A DNA stretch of 64,000 nucleotides from Deroplatys truncata (lineage: Eukaryota; Arthropoda; Insecta; Mantodea; Mantidae): NCBI GenBank assembly GCA_030765065.1, contig CM060978.1:58494421-58558420 (forward strand), in the 5' to 3' direction. A program made the translations under genes and the position numbers. Below are positions 11,076 to 22,035 of this stretch, piece after piece. How positions within the stretch are numbered: position 1 is the stretch's first letter; the number at the start of each line of letters is the position of its first letter. The notes under the pieces were generated by a model. The model was given only the letters and a program-made list of their open reading frames with translations. It ran no database searches and was not told where the DNA came from.

Positions 11076-11550
11076 TTCGCCAAATAGCTTTTAAGAAGTT
11101 TGAGTATTTTCTTTAATAATTTATAAAGAAATATTTATCTACTTTTGTTGTAAAAATGCATTTTTAACTCATACAATTTTAAAATTAAAGCGGGATGAAG
11201 GCATTATCAGTAAGTAACTTTTTAAAGCCGGTTTTCCAAAAGTTGAAAGCTGAGGTTGGATATGGGTCAGAAGTCTGTCTTTGCGCGGCGATGTTTGCGA
11301 GTTGCGAAGTTCGTAATCGCCTGCAGATAAATTCGCTGGCGGACTTGGGTTTAAGCTTTAAGTCTCACCCTGCCCTCTCGCGGTGTTAGCAGGAGTTATG
11401 TAGCTATTCCAGCTGTTTCTTCTTTTGCCTTTCAAGGGACATTTAACTTCTCAGAGAGGTTGGGGTCGACACAGTTATAGAATCTGCTCGTACCTGTGGA
11501 TATCCTACGATGTACACGCTGACTCATCAAAACAGCTGAGAACGAATTTT

Positions 11551-13115
11551 TACTTTCTCTACTGCTTCTTTACCATTAGGTAGTGAAGTATAGCATTCCA
11601 TTCAACAATTTTATGTCGAGATTTCACTGGAAATATATGTTTTGGGAGCCCTGAACACCCAAAAAGCATTAACTCAAAAACAATGCAACACGAGGATTTT
11701 CAAGAAATTCCCCAACTCAAACTACCCTTTACATGGAACATTTTTCGAAATTGGCTCCCACAATTTTGATTAAATATTATATTTTAAAGAAATTTACCTG
11801 ACAAATAAAATGTACAGCCTGTGAAGTCCTCTTCATTCCAAAAGAATTTTGTATAACCTTGTACAACTGTCAAACGTTTAGCGATAGACGAAGAACTTAC
11901 CACACAAAAATTCTGATGTGTGACACTCACATAACTTTCTCTACTCTTGTACAAACTATTTTTACAAACGCTTATTCTCCATATGCTTCATGTTAATCGA
12001 GATGTTAATCTTATTGCTAATTTTCTTGTAGATGCAAGCGAAATTGCTAGGCTTTAAGCGATAGTCAAATATTTTAAGAGGCGGTTGCTATGTGGAGTAT
12101 TCCATTCTCTTTGCATTACCAGGACAAAAAAAAATGAATAACGAATTTGAGAAAAAGTATGAGTATTGGAAAACCTAAGGGAATAACAAGCAATATCTCG
12201 AACATGGTTCACCCAACAAAAAAAAATTGTATTTGACATAAATTGTGTATTTGAATGCGATCTACATTGTTTGTGTAGTAAACTTTTGTCTATCTCTTAT
12301 GGTTCGCCAGTTATGCATAAGTCGTTCACAATGAAGAATGCTTTTGGAGACATTTCCAGAAAATTCGACATATACATTTCATTTGTCATGAAAGTATCTT
12401 AAACATGTGATATTTTAATCAAAAGCGTTAGAGCCATTTTTGAGAAAATTAAAATCCACGAAATATGTTCCATGTAAAGGGTAGTCTGGGGTGGGGAAAT
12501 TTTCTTGAAAACCTTCGTGTCGCATCTCTGGAAGATACTGAACTTAAATACCAAGTTTGGTGTTTATCCGACTGTTCGTTTCTGAGTTATGCTGTTCACA
12601 GACACACACGGACATGTTTCCAAAAATGCTTTTTTTGGATTCAGGGAGTCTCAAAACATATATTTCCGGTGAAATCTCGGTATTGAATTTTTGGGTGGAA
12701 TACAATACTTCCTCTACTTACTATACGTAGTAGAGAAAGTAAAAATGTTCATCCCTTTAAAATACACTTTTTAACTTTTTTTTGTGGCACCAGCCATTTC
12801 CGAGATATGCGTTATTAATGATTCGAATAATTCAATAGGTAGTCATTCTTTTCAAGTCCTGTTGTTTTCCAGTTGTTTCTCGCGATCGTAGGAAAGCGTA
12901 TGGAATTTTAAGGCCAGCGTATAGCGTCCAGTTCTTAAACATTTGACTATCGCTGTTTCCTTTGTATCTATAACGAAATGTAAAATGTAGCTATTTCTGG
13001 AAAGGTTTATCTCGATTAAAATGTAGTAGTTAGGAAAATAAACCTTTGTATGAATAATTTTTGTACGCACTAATAAGTGATAGTATAGAAAGTCATATGA
13101 ATGTAACACATTAGA
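11551..13115 (+). repeat. HINE-like element, old subfamily, split by a younger copy
   Basis: The 5' part (11551-11910) starts TACTTTCTCTACTGC and runs to GCGATAGACGAAGAACTTAC and CACACAAAAA. The 3' part (12741-13115) resumes at AAAAATG, then CCCTTTAAAATACAC, GTGGCACCAGCCATTTCCG, the 3' subterminal repeat (ATAGTATAGAAAGT) and the stem CATATG/ACACATTAGA. The element is whole once the insert at 11911-12740 is removed. The GT microsatellite segment is deleted. Confidence 0.75.
11911..12740 (-). mobile_element. HINE-like element, young subfamily, full length (830 bp)
   Basis: Complete copy inserted in the A-run of the older copy around it, with five A's on each side. On the plus strand it starts TTCTGATGTGTGACACTCAC and the subterminal repeat ACTTTCTCTACT, and ends TACTTACTATACGTAGTA then GAGAAAGT. 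The microsatellite is reduced to ACACACAC. No transposase is encoded; it must be mobilised in trans, if at all. Confidence 0.85.
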
Positions 13116-13420
13116 TATTTTGGTTTTTGGTTTTTCTTTCCCGTGTTCATGTAAAGAACCTGGAATTTCAAAGCCATCACAGTGACGTGCTCTTTAAAAA
13201 TCTGTTGCTTTAGGTATCTGCTGCATCTTAAATGTTAATTGAGAGTTTATCTGTATTAACAAGAAGTAGATCGAACACTGAGTTCTTGTAAGGATAGTGA
13301 GTAGAAAAAATATTGTGAATGCAACGCGTCAGATTTTTTTTTTCAGTTATAGTTCCGACCGTTCCGGTTCTAAAATAATATTAGATTCCAAATAACCGTT
13401 ATAAAAATAACAGTCTAGTA

Positions 13421-13575
13421 CAGAGGTGGCGAAAACGCGACTCGCGAGTCATTTTGATTAATAGACGCCGTTTCCTCTCTGCCATTGTCCCTTTGTTTTT
13501 CACATGCTACTGAGTGATGCAGTGCATGTTGCATATTTGGGGACTCGCGAAAAGAAGGCGTTTTTGCCACCCTTG
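13421..13575. mobile_element. hAT-type MITE, 155 bp, with 8-bp target duplication
   Basis: The ends CAGAGGTGGCGAAAACGC and (reverse complement of the right end) CAAGGGTGGCAAAAACGC form 18-bp imperfect inverted repeats. GTCTAGTA lies directly on both sides (13413-13420 and 13576-13583), a perfect 8-bp duplication as made by hAT transposases. An internal ACTCGCGAGTC palindrome follows the left end. It is too short to code for anything. Confidence 0.88.
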
Positions 13576-13888
13576 GTCTAGTACGTCCACGAATTTACAC
13601 ATAAATTTAGCAGAGAGGTTTTGCAATAGCGTGTTTTCAAATACGATATATCTTTCTATGCAATACTGTAAATACACTCGTATAAGGGCGGTAAGTGTTT
13701 TATAACAGAATCGAGGATAAGTTTGAAAATACGAGACTAAGTCGAGATTATGTTATACCATTAACACATGTGTATTACACAGTGTTTTGGGGCAATCGTT
13801 GATAAGTATATTAATTGTAGTGTTATCTACTTAGTTGCTCATTAACAGCTGGTTAAATATCAAAATGGCTGGTCAGTACGAAAACTAA

Positions 13889-14698
13889 AAACCTTATGAG
13901 TTACATTCACATGCCCTTCTCTGCTCTCTATTGTTTATTATTGGGTATACAATTCTTGCGAAAGTTTATTCATTATAATTGAGATAAACTTTTGCAGAAA
14001 TAGCTACATTAAAAATTTCGTTATAGATACAAAGGGAACTAATAATCGCATGTTATAGAACTGGACGCTATATGCTGGACTTAAAATTCCATATTGTTAC
14101 ATGCAATCGCTAGAAACAACCGAAAATCGACAGGACTTCAAAAGAATGACTAAGTATTGATCAATTCGATCCATTAATACCGGATATCTCGGAAATGACT
14201 GATGCCACAAAAAGGTTACTTGAAATAAATTGTGTATTTTAAAGAGATCTAAACTTGTTTGTGTAGTACGTTTTCGTCTATCGCTTAACGTATACCAGTT
14301 ATACAAGATTATACAAACCTCATTCCCAATAAAGAGGACTTCACAGGCCATTCCCAGAAAATTTAAGATATGTATTTTATTTGTCATGTAAATATTTTTA
14401 ATATATGGTATTTTAATAAAAATCCTTACAGCCATTTTTTAGAAAATAAAAGAAAACGAAAAACTTTCCATATAAAGGGTAGTTTGGGGTGGGTGATTTT
14501 CTTGAAAATCGTCGTGTCGCATCTTTGGAGGGCATTGAACTCAAATACCAAGTTTAGTAAAAACGTTTTCAAGATCTTAATCTTAAAGAAATGTATCATT
14601 TTTAGCTTTAACTTCTGAGTTATGCTGTTCACAGATATACGCACAAAGACCTTTTACAACATTTTTTTTTTTGATTCAGGGAATCTCATTGGGAAAAA
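13889..14698 (-). repeat. HINE-like element, old subfamily
   Basis: On the plus strand it begins ATGAGTTACATTCACATGCC (the stem-loop, diverged) and proceeds through TTCGTTATAGATACAAAGGG, GGATATCTCGGAAATG, TTTGTGTAGTACGTTTTCGT and TTTCCATATAAAGGGTAGTT to GATTCAGGGAATCTCA. The last 100 bases of the family (the element's 5' end) are missing. Confidence 0.7.
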
Positions 14699-14944
14699 GA
14701 TGGTTTAGGGAAAAACGTCATTTACAGTATTGTAGTTTCGGTTTGGAATGACAGCAACGACTCTTCATTTTCCTCTTCCTCCTCCAGTGAAAGTGAGCCT
14801 AAGTTAGAAGAGCTGGCCACACCATTTTGTTTCAGAGAGTATAGCTTGTTTATAAGCTAAATAATTAACTTTGAACTTTAGGTTTCTCGATCTTTTAGGG
14901 TATCTAGAGAGAATATATACTTGCCCTTGAGAAAAGTGTTTGTT

Positions 14945-15838
14945 GGAGTTGTATTATAGTTCAACTGTTGGGGAGCCGAGCTTGTAGTAGTTGCAACCGC
15001 ACGTATAATAAACAGTTTCCGGTAGCCTTCGCCACAAAAATGTACTTTCAGGTGGCCTTTGCCCCAAGTTTAAAAAAAAAATTAACTTTGTAATTTGACT
15101 GTTTCTTTAGATATTATACATTTATGTTTGCCTCGGCTGCGTCAGCATTTGTTAGAGACACGTTTCTCTTGGCAGGGTTTTGGTACGACTAAGAATGTAG
15201 GCTTTCACAGATTTTAAGTTTTAATTCACTCCTTTTTATTAATCCTTGATAAGAATTAAATAGCACTTCACTGATATAGAGAGCTGTGATATTCTTTTAT
15301 TTAAAACTTGCCCTTTTTAACACGTATACTATTTTCGTCTCACATGAATACGTAATTAATTTCTCGAGAACACATCTCGCGTCTGGTTATGAGCACTGTC
15401 TAGAAGCAACTGAATTGATTTCAACCGTCTAAACTTGTAAAATTTTGTATTTCAAGTCTCTGATTGGCTAATCCTAGTCCAATAGAATACCTTCATTTAA
15501 CTAAAGCTTTTTCTGGTTGTTGATTGCCTATTTTTTTTAAACTGTCTCAAAAATTTACATTATTGCTGCTTTAAACTTCCTTACTCATTATTGCCTCAAG
15601 GTTACCTCATTGTTAACAACTTTAAACCCATTTTTCTCACAGCTCCTACATTATTAAATTACGTAATACATTCAAGTAACATTATTGAACATGTTTACAA
15701 TAATATAAGCATATGCAATGACTGTTAACATAGATTTTACAAATTATTACATACACATATTGCTTTAAGGCGGGCTGTTATTGAATTTACATATTATATA
15801 ATTAGACTGAAATCATTTAAGTGTTACACTGCCTCACC
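14945..15838 (-). mobile_element. LTR-like repeat, copy 1
   Basis: Same-orientation homologue of 36243-37081. On the minus strand it starts TGAGGCAGT, has CCAAT-type boxes (ATTGGACTAGGATTAGCCAA at about 15470), and ends in tandem GTGGCGAAGGCTACCGGAAA-type modules next to GTACA, resembling an LTR end plus a primer site beginning TGGCG. There is no coding sequence. It could also be an unrelated non-autonomous repeat. Confidence 0.5.
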
Positions 15839-15924
15839 CTACAGACGTTACGAGTGAATCCAGAATCAGATATCACGGTGTAGACTTGTTTACTGGATTT
15901 CTGACTAAATTCCTGCTAACCTAC

Positions 15925-16118
15925 CTTACATATTTCCGTGGCAGCGTAATATTTTTCTGGAGGCGGTGGTACTGGAGGCGGCTTGGGGAAGAAGTTATGC
16001 AGAGGAGGCAGCGACCTCGTTGGAGGTTGTGGGAACGGGGGTGGCGGTGTGGAGCCCTCCCCCCCACTGCTGCTCACATGAGGCACTGCGTATTCCTGGG
16101 ACACGATGTCGGGAACGT
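15925..16118 (-). CDS. Ddr: DDR receptor tyrosine kinase, internal exon B (YxVP and proline-rich juxtamembrane)
   Basis: Minus-strand exon of 194 nt: two bases completing a codon, then 64 codons. The acceptor is CTCTGTTTACAG|AC with a pyrimidine tract, and the donor is TGTAAG|GTAGGT. The order is VPDIVSQEYAVPHV, a Ser/Gly stretch, two proline-rich runs (TPPPPFPQPP and PKPPPVPPPP), then EKYYAATEICK. PDIV...YAVP aligns with the ADIV...TYxVP juxtamembrane signature of vertebrate DDR1/DDR2. YAVP is a YxxP-type tyrosine and the proline runs could bind SH3 or WW domains; both are inference. A competing GT four bases upstream in TATGTAAG would break frame with exon C, so the chosen donor is preferred. 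The exon ends in phase 0, matching exon C. GC content and third-position GC are well above those of the surrounding intron. Confidence 0.85.
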
Positions 16119-16341
16119 CTGTAAACAGAGAACACCTAAGTGGTAACACCTTAACACTAATATTAATTAGGTAAAACAAATCTCCAATTGAATCTAAACT
16201 TGAAAGTTTATAAAATCAGGCATTGTTGCCTAGTTACTATCTCTAACATCTGTTATTTTAAAATTATATTGAAATATCCTCTGTTGAGATATGCATTCAA
16301 GTATAAAACCTGTTACGTCTTAAATATGGTCTACCTGATTT

Positions 16342-16992
16342 TTACTTTCTCTGGCACTTACATATGTTAGGTAGGGAAAGCATTTATTATCTACATCCAA
16401 AAGTTTGATACTGCGAATCATGCAGTAGCCTTTAAGCAAAGACATATCTCTTAATAGCTGTTGCTAGGTGCAGCACCATTCTCTTTGCCACGGATTAATA
16501 CTCTTTGCATATCCAAGATAAAAAAATGAATAACGAATTCCAATTTGAGAAAATAAGTATTGAAAAATTTAAGGGAATAACAAGCAATATCTCGAAAATG
16601 GTTCAGTCAACAAAAAAAAATGTATATGACATAAATTGTGTAATTTAACGCGATCTACATTTTTGGTGTAGTAAAATTTTGTCTATCTCTTATGGTTTAC
16701 CAGTTATGAAAAAGTCGTTCACAATGAAGAATACTTTTGGAGACATTCCCAGAAATTCAAGATATACATTTTATTTGTCATGAAAATATCTTAAACATAT
16801 GATATTTTAATCAAAATCGTTAGAGCCATTTTTGAGAAAATTAAAATTTTCGAAAAATGTTCCATGTAAAGGGTAATCTGGGGTGGGGGGATTTTCTTGA
16901 AAAGCTTCGTGTAGCATCCCTGGAAGATACTGAACCTAAATACCAAGTTTGGTGTTTATTCGACTGTTCGTTTCTGAGTTATGCTGTTCACA

Positions 16993-17044
<52 letters not shown>

Positions 17045-17535
17045 TACACACACGGACATGTTTCCAAAAATGCTTTTTTTTTGGATTCAGGGGCCTCAAA
17101 ACATATATTTCCTGTGAAATCTCGGTATCGAATTTTTGAGTGGAATACAATGCTTCCCCTACTTACTATACGTAGTAGAGCAAGTAAAAGTTTGGAAGAA
17201 GGTTAATGCCACGCTAAAGTTTTCAGGGAAACACCCCAAACTACCATTTGCATGCAAAAATATTCTTTATTTTTTTTATTTTATCCACCCTTTATCCAAG
17301 ATATTTTCCTTGTTTATAACATGTCTATCTTGAATTTTCCTCTTCATTGTGAACGGCTTTTCATTATTTTCAAAACTGATAAACCACAAAAGATAGACAA
17401 AAACATAGCAAATGGAGATATCGTTAAACTACATATACGCAGTGTATTCAGGATATTCTATTAACATTTATTAATGCCTAGAATATTGACCAATTAGGGC
17501 CGTTTATCTTTAATATACCTGCAAAGATGTAATTT
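16342..17535 (+). repeat. Old HINE-like element split by a younger inverse copy
   Basis: Starts TTTACTTTCTCTGGCACTTA (16342) and resumes after the insert at about 17189 with GGTTAATGCCACGCTAAAGT, TTTTCAGGGAAAC, CCATTTGCATGC, TCTTCATTGTGAACGG and AGATAGACAAAAAC. It decays before 17535. Confidence 0.6.
16425..17188 (-). repeat. HINE-like element, young subfamily, 3'-truncated
   Basis: On the plus strand: GCAGTAGCCTTTAAGCAAAG, AATAACGAATTCCAATTTGA, the full body, a (CA)n run of about 60 bp (16993-17052), and the end TATACGTAGTAGAGCAAGTA. The terminal stem-loop segment is missing. Confidence 0.75.
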
Positions 17536-17546
17536 TATTAGAAAAA

Positions 17547-18460
17547 TCTGATGTGTTACACTTACATGACTTTCTCTACTCTTGTACAAACTATTTTTAC
17601 AAACGCTTATTCTTCATCTACTTCATTTTAATCGAGATAAACATTTGCAGACTCTAACTTATTGCTAATTTTCTTGTAGATGTAAGGGGAATATATATTT
17701 ACAAGTGCAATATAGAAATACAGTAACCTTTAAGCACATACATATTATCTCTTAATAGTTGGTTGCTAGTTGCAACACCATTCCTTTGCCACAGATTAAT
17801 ACTCTTTGCATATCCAAGACAAAAAAAAATGAATAACGAATTCCCATTTGAGAAAATAAGTATTGAAAAATTTAAGGGAATAACAAGCAATATCTCGAAA
17901 ATGGTTCACCCAACCAGAAAAATGTATATGACATAAACTGTGTATTTTAACACGATCTACATTTTTTTGCAGTAAAATTTTGTCTATCTCTTATGGTTTA
18001 CCAGTTATGCAAAAGTCGTTCACAATGAAGAACACGTTTTGAGACATTCCCAGGAAATTCAAGATATACATTTTATTTGTCATGAAAATATATGATATTT
18101 TAATCAAAATCGTTAGAGTCATTCTTGAAAAAATTTAAATTTTGGAAAAATGTTCCATGTAAATGGTAATCTGTGGTTGGGGGATTTTCTTCTAAACCTT
18201 CGTATTGCATCTCTGAAAGATACTGAACCTAAATACCAAGTTTGGTGTTCATCCGACTGTTGGTTTCTGAGTTATGCTGTTCACAGACACACACACACAC
18301 CCACACACAAAACACACACACACACACGGACATGTTTCTAAAAATGCTTTTTTTTTTGTATTCAGGGGGCCTCAAAACATATTTCTGGTGAAATCTCGGT
18401 ATCGAATTTTTGAGTGGAATACAATGCTTCCCCTACTTACTATACGTAGTAGAGCAAGTA
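17547..18460 (-). repeat. HINE-like element, young subfamily, full length
   Basis: On the plus strand it starts TCTGATGTGTTACACTTACA and the subterminal ACTTTCTCTACT and ends TATACGTAGTAGAGCAAGTA. Internal features are a (CA)n run interrupted by CCACACACAAAACAC. The end variant AGAGCAAGTA is shared with the 17.19-kb copy. Confidence 0.78.
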
Positions 18461-18835
18461 AAAGTTTGGAAAAAGGCTAATGCCACGCTAAAATTTTCAA
18501 GGAAACACCCCAAACTACCATTTACATGAAAAAATGTTCTTTATTTTTTTATTTTATCTACCCTTTGTTCAAGATATTTTCCTTGTTCATAAAATGTCTA
18601 TCTTGAATTTTCTTCTTCATTGTGAACGGCTTTTTATTATTTTCAAAACTGATGAACCACAAAAGATAGACAAAAACATAGGAAATGGAGATATCGTTAA
18701 ACTACACAATTTATATCGACTATTCGTTTCATACTTAGTGTATTTAGGATATACTAATAACATTTATTAATGCCTAGGATATTGACCAATTACGGCCGTT
18801 TATCTTTAGTATACTTGCAAAGATGTAATTTTATT
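18461..18835 (+). repeat. Duplicate of the old HINE-like tail at 17189-17535
   Basis: AAGTTTGGAAAAAGGCTAAT, then GCCACGCTAAAATTTTCAAG and onwards: near-identical to 17189-17535 about 1,270 bases away. It marks a tandem duplication covering the inserted copy and its host tail. Confidence 0.7.
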
Positions 18836-19301
18836 GGAAAAAAAATTGAATCCTAACAGTATCTGAATGCAGTGATTACTGGCTACGCCATCAAAATGGT
18901 GTTTTTAATCAATACACTTTTAAATAATGTCAATTTTGCAAATAAATTATGTTCTTGAAGAAAATGTGTATTTATCGTGTTCTGATTTTAGCTTATCTTA
19001 ATTTTGAGATTAACTATTCTCTAATTTCCATTGTCGATAACATTGGTTAGTATTCGTAACACATTTGAATGTTCATTTATTTAGTATGCCGTTATCTGGG
19101 ATCTCTGTGCGTCTGTATTGGCGGCCTATAGCCTAATGCAGTTCTTTCACCTCATCCGTTTCTCTTGGGGGTGATAAGCTCATAAGATCGTCGTGGTACG
19201 ATTCTATTCCATTTTATTCAGTAATAGCCTTGATAAATCCCATTCGAGCTTTTCATGAAATAAGTTCGTAACCTCTTGTGTGATTATCTAAGAATAAATT
19301 T

Positions 19302-19715
19302 TTACTTTCTCTACTACATATAGTAAGTAGGCGAAGAGTTGCATTCCACCCAAAAATTTGATATCGAGATTTCACCCGAAATACATGCTTTCAGGTGCTT
19401 TGAATCCAAATAAAGCATTTTTTTGGAAACATGTCCATGTGTGTATGTGTGTGTGTGTGTGTGTGATTGTGTGTCTGTGAACAGCATAACTAAATAATAA
19501 AAAATCAGATAAATACCAAACTTGGTATTTGAGTTTAGTATTCCAGGAGGCGACACGAAAATTTTCAAGAAAATGCCTCGCTCAAGACTAATCTTTACGT
19601 GGAACATTTTTCGAAAATTTTGATTTTCTCAAAAATGGTTCTAACGATTTTGATTAAAATAACATATGTTTAAGATATTTTTGTGACAAATTAAATGCAT
19701 ATCTTAGATGAAAAA
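19302..19715 (+). repeat. HINE-like element, 3'-truncated
   Basis: TTACTTTCTCTACTACATAT, a (GT)n run at 19439-19465, TTGGTATTTGAGTTTAGTAT, CTTTACGTGGAACATTTTTC. It ends near TATCTTAGATGAAAA. Confidence 0.7.
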
Positions 19716-19726
19716 CGTTTGTTTGT

Positions 19727-19764
19727 GAGGGTGTCCGGATACTTTTGATCACATAGTGTACATT
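19727..19764. mobile_element. Solo Tc1/mariner-type terminal repeat
   Basis: GGTGTCCGGATACTTTTGAT followed by CACATAGTGTA reads, in reverse, TACACTATGTGATCAAAAGT..., a terminus I recognise from arthropod Tc1/mariner-type elements. No partner end or transposase is found nearby. Confidence 0.5.
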
Positions 19765-20278
19765 ACATTCGCTATTGAAATATCATTAAATACATAATAT
19801 TTTATAAAAATCGTTAGAACTATGTTTGGGAAAATAATTCTCTTTAGAAATGTTCTATGTAAAGGATAGTTTGGTGTGGGGGATTTTCTGGAAAATCTTC
19901 CGTGTCGCATCCATGGAAGATACTAAACACAAATGCCAAGCTTGGTATTTATCCCACTTTTCGTTTTTGAGTTATGCGTTAACAGACAGACACACAAACG
20001 AAGAATATTAAATGGAGTAATTTTAACCCCTTATTTTATTTATCTTTACTTATAAAAATAAGACCAATATTACAGTATTATACTCCTATACTTGTACACA
20101 CCAATAAATAAATAAATAAACCCAAATCAGTCACACACACGGAGATGTTTCCAGAAATGCTTTATTTGGATTCAGGGTACCTCTAAACATTTACTTCCGG
20201 TAAAATCTCGGTATCGAATTTTTTGGGTGGAATACAATACTTTCCCTACTTACTATACGTAGCAGAGAAAGTAATAAA
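19765..20278 (-). repeat. HINE-like element, 3'-truncated, with an internal insert
   Basis: On the plus strand: AAATCGTTAGAACTATGTTT to TATACGTAGCAGAGAAAGTA. About 130 bases (roughly 19997-20130), including an (AAAT)n run at 20101-20122, interrupt the CA-rich segment. Confidence 0.65.
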
Positions 20279-20356
20279 CATTTGTAAAAAATAGCTTGTA
20301 TGTAAATAAACAATAGTGAGTGGAGAATCATGTGAATTTAACATATTTGATTTTTT
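20279..20356 (+). repeat. HINE-like fragment, 3' end
   Basis: TTTGTAAAAAATAGCTTGTA to ATCATGTGAATTTAACATAT and a T-run: the last 80 bases of an old copy. Confidence 0.45.
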
Positions 20357-21789
20357 AAAAGTAAACTTAATGCGTTTAGAAAATATACAGCATAAAGTTT
20401 ACAGCTCGTAGCCCATTTGAACTACCTGACATTTAACTTTATATGAAAACAGCATTACTTTAAGCATCGAATACATGTAGCCTTCTTGACCACCTCGAAT
20501 TTACAAGCACGAATATTCTCCATTTCGTCAGTATGAAGCAGGCTAACAAGGCGAGCACAAAAAACATCAAAACAAACAAAAGAAGGCTGCTTTATTAGGT
20601 AAGGCAGCAGCGGATTACCTCGGCAAAGCCCCCTACCTTCGAGAGTAGTACGTAATCCCGGTATAATATGTCGCAGCGCAGAGCGCATGCGTAAACAGAT
20701 ATGCAAGCTTCATAAAGCGAAAACTTCCCTCCGTTTCAAGAACCATTGTTGAGCTCTCCACTCGTGAAAAATAAATAAGAGGAATAAAACGCAGCGTAAA
20801 ATGGATAACTGCGAAAAGATGCATTCTATGTTTTATACGAGCAACTATAGCCTACCTTCAGACTAGCGTTGTATGAGGTTATGTTGCCTATTGCCAACTT
20901 CAAGTCTTTGGTGAACTACATTAGCTAATTTATTTATTTAAATTCTTCGTTTGATTTCAATACAGAAATGTTGGCTTCGTCAACAATACAATTATTAGTA
21001 CAAAAAGAACAGATCTAATTAGATGTAATACACAAATACAGAACTCGTAATTTCTTACATGAGTAGGAACCTAAACTAAATTTTGGAATTGTAAACATAG
21101 TATATTGCATAAGAAAGCTTATAAACTAATTAATTTCTAGATATTCTTCCACTGAATAAAAACAACCTTGTATTAGTAATTTTTTTCAAATCTTTTTTGA
21201 AGGCTATTAACACAATAACACATAAAATACAACGTAAAAACCAAACAAGAAAATACAATCATAATGGTACATAACGAAGAGCTAACAATGATATCCGAAA
21301 TATTGAAAAAATTCTTGAGTACTATAGAAAACTATGATTTATTAGAAATCTTTTTTCATCTCTTCTGAAATTTTTTCATCCTTATATTTTATTTTCTCAG
21401 TGATTAAGTTGTACATGCGAATACATTTATGTAAAATGGAGTTAACTCTTTTAGTAAATCTGGAACCTTGTAAATGTATTTTATTGCTGTTCCTTGTTTT
21501 TTGATCAAGTACTGCATTATTCATTTGGAAATTTTAAATGTGAATGCTGACGAAAGAAATAATGGAGCTAAATACGACTTTCCTTTCCATTAACAATTTA
21601 GCAATCTATATGCATGCACTATATACAGGACGAACCAGATCACCCGTAACGGTAATTTATTTCGGACAATACAGCATTAAAATTTTCTGACAAAAGTATT
21701 TATAATTAAAGCACATGTGGACTTTCACTTGAACTTGACTTTATCAATCAGCCGTAACCAGAAGTAATTCCAAATGGGACTGGAGGTCA

Positions 21790-22030
21790 GATTGGGTACC
21801 ATTAGATAGACCTCTTCAAATAAGAAAAAGATTTTGGTAGAAACACTTCATGTGATTGAAAATATGAAAATCACTCAGCGCCAAGTCCGGGCGGTAAGAG
21901 GGATAATCAAAAGTGTCCCATTTAAGGTTATTCAAACGTTTTTGGAGACTGTGAGGTCGAGCGTTGTCATACAAAAGCACAACACTGGATGTCAGCATAC
22001 CGCGACGTTTGTTTTCAATGGTTTCCTTAA
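21790..22030 (-). pseudogene. mariner-type transposase C-terminal fragment
   Basis: Minus-strand frame 21998-21816. It carries LLYDNARPHSLQKRLNNLKW, with the second catalytic Asp in DNARPH, then YRPDLALSDFHIF with the third Asp (canonical ..SPDLAPSDYHLF). Spacing between the two Asp residues is 31, three fewer than the D34D norm, so there is a small deletion. The upstream half is absent; a HINE-like copy abuts at 22036. Confidence 0.72.
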
Positions 22031-22035
22031 ATTTT

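Larger units (their letters stand above)
3418..15924 (-). other. Ddr intron between exons B and C (12,507 bp)
   Basis: Bounded by GT at 15924 and AG at 3418 on the minus strand. Contents are listed separately: LINE remnants on both strands, an LTR copy, HINE-like elements, a hAT-type MITE and an LTR-like repeat. Unassigned stretches are 6510-7190 (AT-rich with a T/C-rich run at 6665-6710), 11080-11545, 13120-13410, 13585-13885 and 14700-14940. Confidence 0.85.

Noticed and set aside
11911-12740. Reading the repeat family as a canonical Helitron
   Set aside because: The ends lack the CTRR terminus preceded by a hairpin, and insertion is inside A/T runs and not between A and T with CTRR; the Helentron-derived type fits better.
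15886-16146. Plus-strand frame opposite exon B
   Set aside because: It is the antisense of the proline-rich DDR exon, with no splice or start support.
16956-17206. Reading frames rich in His-Thr or Val-Cys repeats (also at 25.2, 26.8, 27.7, 33.4 and 58.2 kb)
   Set aside because: They are translations of (CA)n/(GT)n microsatellites inside the interspersed family; frames change with repeat length between copies.
20455-20824. Overlapping minus-strand frames of 60-80 codons in a locally less AT-rich stretch
   Set aside because: No homology I recognise and no consistent splice frame; could be a relic insertion but I cannot support it.
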